Translations under genes and position numbers: made by a program | In this document: piece by piece, positions 9,401 to 17,328 of the stretch | Layout: each line of letters opens with the position of its first letter | Numbering within the stretch: position 1 is the first letter of the stretch | The notes under the pieces: model-generated | Database searches by the model: none | Seen by the model: only the letters and a program-made list of their open reading frames with translations | Told to the model about the DNA's origin: nothing | Source: Roseibacterium beibuensis | GTDB lineage: Bacteria; Pseudomonadota; Alphaproteobacteria; Rhodobacterales; Rhodobacteraceae | Assembly: GCF_039542305.1 (NCBI RefSeq) | Contig: NZ_BAABHW010000001.1 | Span: forward strand, 1,225,286 to 1,289,285 | Direction of reading: 5' to 3' | Length of the DNA stretch: 64,000 bases

Positions 9401-10253
9401 CCAGGAGGACCAGGCCGAAAGCCAGGCCTTCCTCGGGCAGGCCTTCGGCGCGGCGCTGGGGCTGATGTTCATCATCCTGCTGGCGCAGTTCAACTCGGTC
9501 TACAACGCGGTGCTGGTGCTTCTGGCGGTGGTCCTGTCGACCACGGGCGTGCTGATCGGCATGCTGGTGATGGACCAGACCTTCTCCATCATCATGACCG
9601 GCACGGGGATCGTGGCCTTGGCCGGGATCGTGGTGAACAACAACATCGTCTTGATCGACACCTACCAGGAATATTCCCGCTACATGCCCCGGATCGAGGC
9701 GATCACCCGCACGGCCGAGGCGCGCATCCGCCCGGTCCTGCTGACCACGATCACCACCATGGCGGGGCTCGCGCCGATGATGTTCGGCATCTCGCTCGAT
9801 TTCGGCAATGGCGGCTACACGATCGACAGCCCCACCGCGCTATGGTGGAAACAACTGGCCACGGCGGTCGTGTTCGGCCTCGGCATTGCGACCGTGCTGA
9901 CCCTCGTCTTCACGCCCTCGCTGCTGGCCCTGCGCATCTGGTCCGGCACCACGGTCGGATGGATCGGCAAGGGCCTCGCCCGCGCCGGCGCCCATCGCAT
10001 GAGCCGCGCGGCACAGGACTGGGCCACCACGCGCGCCGCACGCCGCGTCTACGACCCGGTGATCTATTGGGACGAACGCCCGGAACCGCCGGTCGAGGAC
10101 ACCCCCTCGCCCGCGGACATCACCGACGAGCTACCCGAAAACGCCGAAACGCCGGATACGCCCGACACGGACACACGGGCAGACCCGGAGGGCGAGCAAG
10201 ACACCCAGGACCCCGACGCCCCGCCGCAACCGCCCTTGCGCGCCGCCGAATAA
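6432..10253 (+). CDS. RND efflux pump permease (AcrB/MexB-like, enlarged)
   Basis: Proton-driven drug or metabolite exporter of the inner membrane; 1273 residues against about 1030-1050 for typical AcrB homologues. Family marks include the first helix, the GLPKEGEPDIDIP and FPGISAEDSERL porter segments, VNNNQLIAAG, and helix 4 with GLILAVGMLVDGAIVVVEY carrying the proton-relay acidic residues. The second half has GIVALAGIVVNNNIVLID. Two things explain the extra length: a region of extra hydrophobic helices around residues 500-575 between helices 6 and 7, and a Pro/Asp/Glu-rich cytoplasmic tail of about 70 residues. It is translationally coupled to the adaptor. Confidence 0.93.
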   Translation: MIGVIDWAASRARMVIAFIVLSLVIGTAAYVGLPKEGEPDIDIPGLFVSVPFPGISAEDSERLLVRPMESEFQDLDGLTSINATASEGFAGVFLEFEFGWDKGATIADVRDAMGRAESQFPDGAESYSINEINFSEFPIIVVALSGDAPERTLIRLAQEMQDALETLTPVLEAGLAGSREEMLEVLIDPIALEAYDVTAADLINAVVNNNQLIAAGEIETEGGAISVKIPSSFDSAEDVYNLPISVNGDRVVTLGQLAEIRLTYQDRTGTARYNGEPTIALQVVKRLGFNIIDTAELVRQTVEEVRATWPQELQDAVRVDATLDQSVQVQGMVRQLEGSVLTAIALVMIVVLASLGTRSALLVGFAIPTSFLLCFILLGVMDVAVSNIVMFGLILAVGMLVDGAIVVVEYADKRLQDGARPMQAYTDAAKRMFWPVVSSTATTLCAFLPMLFWPGVPGEFMGMLPVTLIFVLSASLIVALIYLPVLGGVAARFSRVVDHASAAFKRLVPIYLLRAAIAAAVAFGLFHAAMLTINGQAFFPPGSPALMTMAPGMVAFVALSAIMSVVLGSIQLPHREKRVQAGYRRSPFGWVIHAIVANPIMPLVMIGVVGAFVVSVFLYFVENNNGVEFFVENEPENAIVYVRARGNLSVAEQDRLVGLVEREVLGTPGVQDVFAFAGDGGLNNNTGGAAAPADTIGQVQIDLEPWGERADGDLILDRLQARLDQIPGIMVEIFSQARGPASGKPIDLRLSGDNWEELQEATQIVRTRFEGLAGLTLIEDTLPLPGIDWQIDVDVEAAGRFGADVATVGAMVQLVTRGILLDTMRVPSSDEEIDIRVRFPEESRVLSTLDTMRVRTMDGLVPLSNFVTYTPAPQLAEISRVDQSRVFQVKADVLAALFRVDDAEGETVAYLRDTANPTVEGEADFTIGETSWQIYLLPGELGADAIEAGLADGDLTTVPVTANERIALITDWLETENPLPASVGWEWAGDQEDQAESQAFLGQAFGAALGLMFIILLAQFNSVYNAVLVLLAVVLSTTGVLIGMLVMDQTFSIIMTGTGIVALAGIVVNNNIVLIDTYQEYSRYMPRIEAITRTAEARIRPVLLTTITTMAGLAPMMFGISLDFGNGGYTIDSPTALWWKQLATAVVFGLGIATVLTLVFTPSLLALRIWSGTTVGWIGKGLARAGAHRMSRAAQDWATTRAARRVYDPVIYWDERPEPPVEDTPSPADITDELPENAETPDTPDTDTRADPEGEQDTQDPDAPPQPPLRAAE

Positions 10254-10308
10254 CCAGCGGCCCGCGCGCCCCTTCATCTTGGCCAAAAAACTCCCGCCGG
10301 AGGCATCA

Positions 10309-10344
10309 GCGCCGAGGGGGGCTCAAGGCCCCCCGAGGCGCTTT
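10309..10344. terminator. Hairpin between convergent genes, probable terminator
   Basis: A long GC stem (GCGCC then GGGGGG at 10309-10321, paired with CCCCCC then GGCGC at 10329-10341, interrupted by one GA/GA internal loop), followed by only three T residues. It lies between the ends of the RND permease and the ABC exporter genes and could act on both. The short T-run makes termination less certain. Confidence 0.5.
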
Positions 10345-10374
10345 CCCGGGCGACGTCGAAGACGGCGCAATCCC

Positions 10375-12261
10375 TCAGTCGAGATCGTCCCCGGCCATCT
10401 GCCGGGCCCAGAGGCTCGCGTAGCGCCCGCCTTTGGCCAGCAACGCGACATGGGTGCCGGATTCCACGACCTCGCCCGCCTCCAGCACCAGGATCCGGTC
10501 CGAGTCCACGATGGTCGAAAGCCGATGCGCGATGGTGATGACCGACCGCCCCTGCCCCATCATGCGCAGTTCCGACTGGATGCCCCGCTCGGTCTCGGTG
10601 TCGAGCGCCGAGGTCGCCTCGTCCAGCAACAGGATCGGCGGGTCCTTCAGCAAGGTCCGGGCGATGCCCACACGCTGCTTCTCTCCGCCCGACAGCTTCA
10701 GGCCCCGCTCGCCCACCACCGTGTCATAGCCCTGCGGCAGGCCGAGGATGAAATCGTGGATCTTGGCGGCGCGGGCGGCGGCGGTGACCTCCGCCTCGCT
10801 GGCATCGGGGCGGCCATAGGCGATGTTGTAGCGGATCGTGTCGTTGAACAGCACCGTGTCCTGCGGCACCACGCCGATGGCGTCATGCAGGCTGTCCTGC
10901 GTGACATCGCGCAGGTCCTGGCCATCGATCCGGATCGCCCCGCCCGTGACGTCGTAAAAGCGAAACAGAAGCCGACCGATGGTGGATTTCCCCGCCCCGG
11001 AGGATCCGACCAGCGCCACGGTTTCCCCCGGCTCAACCCGGAAGGAGATGCCCTTGAGGATCGCGCGCTCGCTATCATAGGCAAAGCGCACATCCTCGAA
11101 CACGACCTCGCCGCCCGACACGGCCAACTCGCGCGCGCCGGGTTTGTCCGCCACCTCGGCGGGTTGCTCCAGCAGGTCGAACATCTCGCCCATGTCGACA
11201 AGGCTCTGGCGGATCTCGCGATAGACGGTGCCGAGGAAGTTCAACGGCATGGTGATCTGGATCATGTAGGCGTTGACCATGACGAAATCGCCCACGGTAA
11301 GGGACCCGTCCGCCACGCCAAGCGCGGCCATGACCATCACGATCACAAGCCCGGTGGTGATGATCAGCGACTGGCCGAAATTCAGAAACGCCAGCGACAG
11401 AGAGGTGCGGATCGCGGCATCCTCATAGCCCGCCATCGCCCCGTCATAGCGCTCGGCCTCGCGCCTCTCGGCGCCGAAATACTTGACGGTCTCGAAATTC
11501 AGCAGGCTGTCGATCGCCTTCTGGTTGGCGTCGGTGTCCTGCTTGTTCATCTCGCGCCGGATCTTCACCCGCCATTCCGTCACCTTGAAGGTGAAGACGA
11601 TGTAAAGCGCGATGGTGACGGCAAGGACCAGCAGGTAGCTGATATCGAAGACCACCGCGAGGATGATCCCGGTCAGCAGCAGTTCGAGGATCAGCGGGCC
11701 GACCGAGAAGAGCAGGAAGCGCAACAGGAACTCGACGCCTTTCACCCCCCGCTCGATGATCCGCGACAGCCCGCCCGTCTTGCGCGTGATGTGGTAGCGC
11801 AGCGACAGCGCATGGATATGCCGGAACGTCTCCAGCGCCAGTTGCCGGAGCGCGCGCTGCGCCACGCGGGCAAAGACCGCATCGCGCAACTGCTGGAACC
11901 CCACGGTGCCAAGGCGCGCAATTCCGTAGGCCACGGTCAGCCCGACGGCGCCAAGGGCCAGCATCCAGGCCGGCGATCCATCGGCGTCACCGGCCAGCAC
12001 GTCGACGGCGGCCTTGTAGACGAAGGGGGTGGCCACGGTCACGATCTTGGCCAGCGCCAGCATCGCCAGCGCGATCACGACGCGCCGCTTTACCCAGGGC
12101 TTGTCCTCGGGCCAGAGATAGGGGGCGACCTTGCGGATCGTGCGCAGCGCCGAGCGGCGCTCGACCTGCTCCAGCCCGGCGTCACCCGGATCGCCGCCGG
12201 TCACCTGATCGGTCTGGCGCCCCGGTTGGGCACCGGTCGGGGTGGTTGCATCGGCTGGCAT
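10375..12261 (-). CDS. Atm1/HMT1-type ABC exporter (fused permease and ATPase)
   Basis: A 628-residue half transporter that works as a homodimer in the inner membrane. Residues about 30-330 hold six membrane helices with the Atm1-type segment (IIERGVKGVEFLLRFLLF). The C-terminal ATPase has Walker A GSSGAGKST, signature LSGGEKQR, Walker B ILLLDEATSALD and the switch His in ITIAHRLSTI. Close relatives (Atm1, ABCB7, bacterial NaAtm1) export glutathione-based compounds for metal homeostasis or Fe-S precursor supply, so a similar role is inferred. It is a monocistronic gene convergent with the RND operon. Confidence 0.9.
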   Translation of the reverse strand: MPADATTPTGAQPGRQTDQVTGGDPGDAGLEQVERRSALRTIRKVAPYLWPEDKPWVKRRVVIALAMLALAKIVTVATPFVYKAAVDVLAGDADGSPAWMLALGAVGLTVAYGIARLGTVGFQQLRDAVFARVAQRALRQLALETFRHIHALSLRYHITRKTGGLSRIIERGVKGVEFLLRFLLFSVGPLILELLLTGIILAVVFDISYLLVLAVTIALYIVFTFKVTEWRVKIRREMNKQDTDANQKAIDSLLNFETVKYFGAERREAERYDGAMAGYEDAAIRTSLSLAFLNFGQSLIITTGLVIVMVMAALGVADGSLTVGDFVMVNAYMIQITMPLNFLGTVYREIRQSLVDMGEMFDLLEQPAEVADKPGARELAVSGGEVVFEDVRFAYDSERAILKGISFRVEPGETVALVGSSGAGKSTIGRLLFRFYDVTGGAIRIDGQDLRDVTQDSLHDAIGVVPQDTVLFNDTIRYNIAYGRPDASEAEVTAAARAAKIHDFILGLPQGYDTVVGERGLKLSGGEKQRVGIARTLLKDPPILLLDEATSALDTETERGIQSELRMMGQGRSVITIAHRLSTIVDSDRILVLEAGEVVESGTHVALLAKGGRYASLWARQMAGDDLD

Positions 12262-12332
12262 GGATGGATTCCGCTGGCTGTTCGCCCCCTACCTAGGTCC
12301 CTGCGCGCGGAAACACCAGTGCGGGACGATCC

Positions 12333-13661
12333 CTAGCCCTCGTCAGGCGCCCCTTGCGAGACCGGCAGGTCGGGCAGACGAAAGATCTGGCCCGGGAAGA
12401 TCCAGTTCGGGTCCTGGATCTGGTCGCGGTTTTCCTCGAAGATCTGCACGTAGGCCAGGCCATCGCCGAAGTTTTCCTCGGCGATCCCCCAGAGCGTGAA
12501 GCCCGGCTGCACCGTCATCACCGAGACGCCGCCGCCGATCATCAGCGGCGCGGCCGCCACACGCGCGGGGTCTTCGCGCAGGAACGGCGTCTCGACTTCC
12601 GAGGTCACGTCCCCGTGGGGCGACAGTTCGGTCACGCGCAGCGTATAGGTGCCCGGATCGATCTCGGGCAGGTCCAGCGACCAGTTGCCGGACGGGCCGA
12701 CCTCGCCCAGGCGGATGGGTTGGTTGTCGAGGAAGACCTGCAGCTGCGCCTCGGCTGCGCCGCGCCCCGAAAGGATGACATCGCCCTCGGTGTCATAGGA
12801 AATCGCGTCGAGGCGCACCTCGGTCTGGGCGGCGGGCGGGGGCGTTCCGCCTTGGGCCACGCGCACGCCACCGGGCCCCGCGATGATGACCGAGGGCGCG
12901 GCGGGTTCGGTTGGGGTGGCGGTCGCCGGGGCCCCGGCCAATGCGGCGGGCGCGTCGGGGCCGGGCGATGTCGCGGCGCTGGCAGGTTCGTCTGGCACTG
13001 TGGCGGCCGCGTCGGGGGTGCCGGCCAGCGCGATATCCGTTTCCGGCGCCGCATCCACCGGGTCGCCTTCCGCTTCCGGGGCGGCCTCGTCACCGCCCGG
13101 CGGTGCGGGCACAGTCCCGGGCGTGGCGGCGGCCATCGCCTCCGGCGCACCGAACGGCGCGACGATCACCTGCTCGGCCCCGGCGATCTCGGCCCCGTCG
13201 AGCCGGGCCATCAGGCTCAGGATGCGCGGGGCGTCGGCGGGCGGCAGGGTCAGCAGCATCGCGAAGCTGCCGCTGGCATCGGCCGGCGTCTCGGCCACGG
13301 AAACCCCGTCGAGGAGCAGCTGCACATCGGCCCCGGCGGGTGCGCGACCGGCGATCACCGTCGCGCCGTCCGGGGCGACCCGCACCTGGTCGAAGCTGGG
13401 CGGTGCGACACTCGCCTGCGCCTCGGGCGGGTCCGCCGGTGCGGGCGCCTCGGGTGCGGGGGCTTCGGCTTCGGGGGCCTCCGCCGTCACGTCCGGCTCG
13501 GGCGTGACCTCGGCCACGGGGGGCGGGTCCTGCGCGGGGGGCGTGTCGTCGTCCCCGCGGATCAGGCCGTAGCCCACGACCCCGGCCACGAGAAGCACGA
13601 CCGCGCCCGCGGCCGCACCCACGGCGGGTCTGCTGGTGCCAAATACGGCGCCGAGTTTCAT
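12333..13661 (-). CDS. LysM-domain envelope protein with Ala/Pro-rich linker
   Basis: About 442 residues. One N-terminal membrane helix (GAAAGAVVLLVAGVVGYGLI) is followed by long low-complexity Ala/Pro/Glu segments on either side of a small beta domain (APDGATVIAGRAPAGADVQL). A second similar beta domain (DGDVILSGRG-like, about residues 280-350) comes next. The C-terminal LysM unit (FTLWGIAEENFGD to WIFPGQIFRLP) binds peptidoglycan. Proteins with this layout are common in Rhodobacterales with unknown function. The Ala/Pro linker probably spans the periplasm. It starts 112 bp from the divergent LOG-family gene. Confidence 0.8.
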   Translation of the reverse strand: MKLGAVFGTSRPAVGAAAGAVVLLVAGVVGYGLIRGDDDTPPAQDPPPVAEVTPEPDVTAEAPEAEAPAPEAPAPADPPEAQASVAPPSFDQVRVAPDGATVIAGRAPAGADVQLLLDGVSVAETPADASGSFAMLLTLPPADAPRILSLMARLDGAEIAGAEQVIVAPFGAPEAMAAATPGTVPAPPGGDEAAPEAEGDPVDAAPETDIALAGTPDAAATVPDEPASAATSPGPDAPAALAGAPATATPTEPAAPSVIIAGPGGVRVAQGGTPPPAAQTEVRLDAISYDTEGDVILSGRGAAEAQLQVFLDNQPIRLGEVGPSGNWSLDLPEIDPGTYTLRVTELSPHGDVTSEVETPFLREDPARVAAAPLMIGGGVSVMTVQPGFTLWGIAEENFGDGLAYVQIFEENRDQIQDPNWIFPGQIFRLPDLPVSQGAPDEG

Positions 13662-13773
13662 CGGCTGATCCCCCTGTCGTCCTGTGGCGCCCCCGTCCCT
13701 GTCCCCTTGGGTTGAGCGCCCCTCGCTTCGGGGATATCAGGTCTTAAAATCCCCTCGATTTCAAGGTGCCGCC

Positions 13774-14325
13774 ATGTCGAGCTTTTCCGTCTGTGTCTAT
13801 TGTGGCTCGCGGGTCGGTCGAAACCCCGCCTACCTGGAGGCCGCGACCGAGCTGGGCGCAGCCCTGGCCGAGTCCGGCTACCGGTTGGTCTATGGCGCGG
13901 GCGATGTCGGCCTGATGGGCGCGGTGGCCCGCGCCGCGCAACAGGCGGGCGGCGAAACCTTCGGCGTGATCCCCACGCATTTGCTGGACCTGGAGGTTGG
14001 CAAGCGGGATCTGACCAGCTTCATCGTGACCGAGACGATGCACGAGCGCAAAAAGGTCATGTTCATGAACTCGGACGCGATCGTCATGCTGCCCGGCGGG
14101 GCCGGAAGCCTCGACGAGTTCTTCGAGGTTCTGACGTGGCGGCAGCTTGGCCTGCATGACAAGTCGTTGATCCTGCTGGGCACGGAAGGCTATTGGCAGC
14201 CGCTGCTCGACCTGGTGGCGCATGTGGTCCGCGAAGGGTTCGCCGACGCCTCGCTGCTGGAGTTCTACAAGACCGTGCCGGACATCCCGTCGCTCATGTC
14301 GGAGCTTTCGGGTGCTTTGAGCTGA
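13774..14325 (+). CDS. LOG family nucleotide monophosphate phosphoribohydrolase (TIGR00730)
   Basis: About 183 residues, a typical length. Family members hydrolyse the N-glycosidic bond of nucleoside 5'-monophosphates; the plant and actinobacterial LOG enzymes release cytokinins. Visible marks are VCVYCGSR at the start, LVYGAGDVGLMG for the Rossmann phosphate site, and the diagnostic PGGAGSLDEFFE with the catalytic Glu; the usual Arg lies in MHERKKVM. The ATG at 13774 is preceded by AAGGTG; an upstream GTG gives a poor extension. Its 3' end overlaps rarD on the opposite strand by 32 bp. Confidence 0.88.
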   Translation: MSSFSVCVYCGSRVGRNPAYLEAATELGAALAESGYRLVYGAGDVGLMGAVARAAQQAGGETFGVIPTHLLDLEVGKRDLTSFIVTETMHERKKVMFMNSDAIVMLPGGAGSLDEFFEVLTWRQLGLHDKSLILLGTEGYWQPLLDLVAHVVREGFADASLLEFYKTVPDIPSLMSELSGALS

Positions 14326-15217
14326 ACGTCGCCCAGGAATAGATCGCCAGGGCGACCCAGATCATGGGGAAGGCGATCATGTGCCAGGGCGTCACGACCT
14401 CGCCCAGGATCAGGGCGGCGACACCGAATTGCAGGGTCGGGTTGAGGTATTGCACCAGCCCCACCGTCGCCATGGCGACACGCTTGGTGGCGTAGGAAAA
14501 CAGGATCAGCGGCGTCGCCGTCATCGGGCCGGACGCGATCAGCAGGAGGCTGGTGCCGATGTCATGGCCGAAATGGCCGGCCTCCGCCCCCAGCCAGATC
14601 AGGTAGACGGTCGCGATGGGGACAAGGATCAGCACCTCGGCTGTGACCGACACGACCGGCCCGGCCTGCACCCAGCGTTTCAGAAGCCCGTAGATCCCGA
14701 AGGTCACCGCCAGCGTCAGGGAAATCCACGGCGCGGCCCCAAGGCCGATGGTCAGCGTGATGACCGCCGCGGCGGCAATCGCAACGGCGAGGAGTTGCGC
14801 GCGGCCCAACCCCTCGCGCAACACGGTGGCCCCCAGCAGGACGGCCACGAGCGGGAAGATATAGTAGCCGAGCGAGGCCTCGACCGTGCGCCCGGCCTGA
14901 ATGGCGAAGATGAACAGGAACCAGTTGACCGAGATCATCGCCGAGGCGGCCAGAACGGCCAGAAAGCCCCGTGCGGAGCCCAGGGCCCTCGGCACCTCCC
15001 GCAAGCGGCCTTGGAGCGCCAGCATGCCTGCGAAAACGATCAGCGACCACGCCGTGCGATGGGCCAGGACCTCGGCAGGCGGCACATCGGATAAAAGCGC
15101 GTAGAACAGCGGCGACAGGCCCCAGATCGTGCAGGCCATGACAAGCGCCAAGACGCCTTTCATGGCGTCGCGCAGCAACGGGCTTGATTGTGCCAGGGGG
15201 GGCCGAACCTCGGTCAT
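14294..15217 (-). CDS. rarD: EamA/RarD-type membrane permease
   Basis: About 307 residues with ten predicted membrane helices arranged as two EamA repeats. The start (MKGVLALVMACTIWGLSPLFY near residue 18), the AHRTAWSL motif and the SLGYYIFPLVAVLLG stretch are characteristic of RarD, a drug/metabolite-superfamily transporter first noted in chloramphenicol-resistant strains; its natural substrate is unknown. It overlaps the end of the LOG-family gene convergently. Confidence 0.87.
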   Translation of the reverse strand: MTEVRPPLAQSSPLLRDAMKGVLALVMACTIWGLSPLFYALLSDVPPAEVLAHRTAWSLIVFAGMLALQGRLREVPRALGSARGFLAVLAASAMISVNWFLFIFAIQAGRTVEASLGYYIFPLVAVLLGATVLREGLGRAQLLAVAIAAAAVITLTIGLGAAPWISLTLAVTFGIYGLLKRWVQAGPVVSVTAEVLILVPIATVYLIWLGAEAGHFGHDIGTSLLLIASGPMTATPLILFSYATKRVAMATVGLVQYLNPTLQFGVAALILGEVVTPWHMIAFPMIWVALAIYSWATFSSKHPKAPT

Positions 15218-15274
15218 GGGATCGGCTTTTCACGCGGGCAGGCCGGGGTCAATCCCCGCCCTGCCCCGAGGCTG

Positions 15275-15784
15275 TCAGTCGTCGGTCAGATGGTCGGCGA
15301 TCCGCTTGGCCATCTCGTCGATGGGATGATTGGTCAGCGTGAGGGCGACCTCGCCCACGAGTTTGTCGGCGACCTCCTTGTGCATCTTGTCCCGCAACTC
15401 GCCCAATACCTTGGGGCTGGCCGCGATGATAAGGCGCTTGAACCCGTTGGCATGGGCGCGCTTGTAGAGCATCTCGGCCAGATCGTCGGCAAAACGCATC
15501 TGTTCCAGATGGTGCCAGTCGGTCTGCTCCACCGCCGAGCGGTGCACGTTGGGACCATCGTTGAACCGGCCCGGCCTGTCGGTGCCCTGCTGTGCGGTCT
15601 TGGGGTTGTCCTGCTCCTTCTCGCGCCGGACCTCCAGTTGCGGATAATCCGCGTCACCAATGTTTTCGAGAAACAGGGCCTTCTCGCCATCGGCGACCAG
15701 AACCCACGTGCCGTTGGTCAGCGGTGAGGGGTTCTTGCGCACCTGATCGACCGGGGTGGGCGTCATGGACGGGTCTGCCATCAT
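15275..15784 (-). CDS. Host attachment protein, baeRF family 12-like
   Basis: About 169 residues. The core reads TWVLVADGEKALFLEN, then DLAEMLYKRAHANGFKRLIIAASPKVLGELRDKM and ends in LTNHPIDEMAKRI. This matches proteins annotated 'required for attachment to host cells' in rhizobia, placed in the bacterial archaeo-eukaryotic release factor (baeRF) superfamily. By analogy with eRF1 middle domains it may act on stalled ribosomes or RNA; the attachment role is only phenotype-based. It starts inside the stop codon of the small basic/acidic gene upstream (ATGATG/TGA overlap), so the two are probably cotranslated. Confidence 0.75.
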   Translation of the reverse strand: MMADPSMTPTPVDQVRKNPSPLTNGTWVLVADGEKALFLENIGDADYPQLEVRREKEQDNPKTAQQGTDRPGRFNDGPNVHRSAVEQTDWHHLEQMRFADDLAEMLYKRAHANGFKRLIIAASPKVLGELRDKMHKEVADKLVGEVALTLTNHPIDEMAKRIADHLTDD

Positions 15785-16011
15785 TTGTTCCTTTCGCCGA
15801 GATTGTCGGTGCCGGGGCGGTCTTCGTCGGACTTGGTGACACGCGTGGCGCCAAAACGCCCGTCATGATCGCGCTTCATCTCGTCCTTCGTGGCGGTCTT
15901 GCGGGCAAGATCCCCGCCATCGCGCCCCTGAAAGGCCGGGGCCTTTTCGACGGTGCCGATGATCTCGCGGGTCTCGCTGCGACCGTCCCTGGATTTCACG
16001 CGCTCTGCCAT
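15781..16011 (-). CDS. Small charged hypothetical protein coupled to the baeRF gene
   Basis: A 76-residue hydrophilic protein with nearly one third Arg, Lys, Asp or Glu, no Cys, no signal and no membrane helix. I do not recognise a family. It is likely real: a strong ribosome site (AAGGAGG, about 4 nt before the ATG) precedes it, and its TGA overlaps the ATG of the baeRF-type gene by 4 nt. Composition suggests an intrinsically disordered, stress-type or nucleic-acid-associated protein; that is inference. Confidence 0.65.
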   Translation of the reverse strand: MAERVKSRDGRSETREIIGTVEKAPAFQGRDGGDLARKTATKDEMKRDHDGRFGATRVTKSDEDRPGTDNLGERNK

Positions 16012-16098
16012 GGGGTCCTCCTTGTGTGTTCAAGGAAAAAACGCAGGCCCGCCCGGGTTTGTTCCAGTTTACCACGTGGAAAGACCGATCCCGAAACG

Positions 16099-16125
16099 AA
16101 AAAAGGCCCGCCGGAGCGGGCCTTT
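16099..16125 (-). terminator. Rho-independent terminator of sodB
   Basis: On the minus strand, a 9-bp stem (AAGGCCCGC paired with GCGGGCCTT, 4-nt loop) is followed by a run of six T (plus-strand A residues 16099-16104). It lies just beyond the sodB stop codon and ahead of the small gene downstream. Confidence 0.88.
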
Positions 16126-16145
16126 CGAAACATGTCGGTCGCGGA

Positions 16146-16754
16146 TCAGGCCGCGGCGAGGCGCGCGGCCACGTTTTCCCAGTTCACCAGCTTGTCGAGG
16201 AAGTTCGACAGGTAGGCGGGACGCTTGTTGCGGAAGTCGATGTAGTAGGAGTGCTCCCACACGTCGCAGCCCAGAAGCGCCGTCTGCCCAAAGCAGAGCG
16301 GGTTCACGCCGTTCTCGGTCTTGGTGACCTTGAGGCTTCCATCGGTGTCCTTGACCAGCCAGCACCAGCCCGAGCCGAACTGGCCCGCGCCCGCGGCGGC
16401 GAAGTCTTCCTTGAACTTGTCGACCGAGCCGAAGCTTTCGGTGATGGCCGCTTCCAGCTCGCCGGGCATGCCGGTCTGGCCGGGGCCCATCATTTCCCAG
16501 AACTGGACGTGGTTCCAATGCTGCGAGGCGTTGTTGAAGATCCCGTTCTGGGCCACGGCGCCGGCCTGGTAGGTGCCGGTGATGATCTCTTCGACCGGCT
16601 TGCCTTCCCACTCGGTGCCCGCGATCAGCTTGTTGCCGTTGTCGACATAGGCCTTGTGGTGCAGGTCGTGGTGGTATTCCAGCGTCTCGGCGGACATGCC
16701 GAGATCGGCCAGCGCGTCATGGGCGTAAGGAAGATCGGGAAGTTCAAAAGCCAT
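16146..16754 (-). CDS. sodB: Superoxide dismutase, Fe/Mn family
   Basis: A cytosolic enzyme (202 residues, normal length) that dismutates superoxide to oxygen and peroxide. The start (FELPDLPY) and the metal ligands are visible: His in EYHHDLHH, His in NNASQHWNHVQFW, and Asp/His in DVWEHSYYIDF. The FGSGWCWLV and TALLGCDVWEH segments are also canonical. The GAGQFGSGW context is typical of the iron/cambialistic proteins of alphaproteobacteria, but the metal cannot be settled from sequence alone. It is monocistronic with its own terminator. Confidence 0.95.
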   Translation of the reverse strand: MAFELPDLPYAHDALADLGMSAETLEYHHDLHHKAYVDNGNKLIAGTEWEGKPVEEIITGTYQAGAVAQNGIFNNASQHWNHVQFWEMMGPGQTGMPGELEAAITESFGSVDKFKEDFAAAGAGQFGSGWCWLVKDTDGSLKVTKTENGVNPLCFGQTALLGCDVWEHSYYIDFRNKRPAYLSNFLDKLVNWENVAARLAAA

Positions 16755-16867
16755 CGTGGCCCCCTGTTCTGCGGTTTTCAGTTGGCCTTGAGATGGTAGT
16801 CGGGATGGGGTTTCGTCAACCCCAAGGCACGCGCAGGACTAGGAAAACTCGTGCGCAGATGAAGAGA

Positions 16868-17281
16868 TCACCCTCCGAGCGGTGCACAGCTGCCGACGGA
16901 CCGCACACGCCCATACGCGTCCCAGGAGCGAATTGCGACCTCGAACGTGTTGGTCCCCGTGCGGTGAATGATCTGGTAGTACAAGCTGATGGTGTCGCCG
17001 TTGCGCAGATCAAGGTCACCCGGCGTATAATTGATCCTGTTGACCCCGCCCGAGCCACGCACCGGCACCTGCCGGGATATACGCTCCCCACCGAACCACG
17101 GGTGTGTGACGGTGACCGTGTCGCCCGCGTACTGGAGCAGGAATTGCGGCGGGATGAATGTTTGCTCCGGCTCGCTGTCGCGAACGGGTTGGCAGAGGAA
17201 CTGCTGCGCCGACGCAGAGGCCCCGATCGTTGCCGCCAGAACCAGACCGAATCCCAAGCTTGTCAGGTACTTGTTACGCAT
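16868..17281 (-). CDS. Secreted hypothetical protein
   Basis: About 137 residues from the ATG at 17281. That start gives a clean Sec signal peptide (MRNKYLTSLGFGLVLAATI to ASASAQ) with predicted cleavage before QFLC. The mature part is about 110 residues and probably all beta (DTVTVTHPWF, DTISLYYQIIHRTG, TFEVAIRSWDAYGRV), with two cysteines, one near each end, that could form a disulfide. I do not recognise the family. A longer in-frame extension upstream runs antisense to soxG and was not used. Confidence 0.7.
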   Translation of the reverse strand: MRNKYLTSLGFGLVLAATIGASASAQQFLCQPVRDSEPEQTFIPPQFLLQYAGDTVTVTHPWFGGERISRQVPVRGSGGVNRINYTPGDLDLRNGDTISLYYQIIHRTGTNTFEVAIRSWDAYGRVRSVGSCAPLGG

Positions 17282-17328
17282 ACAGGCTACCTCCCCGAAG
17301 GCAGAGCCTATCGGACAAGCTCTGGCTG

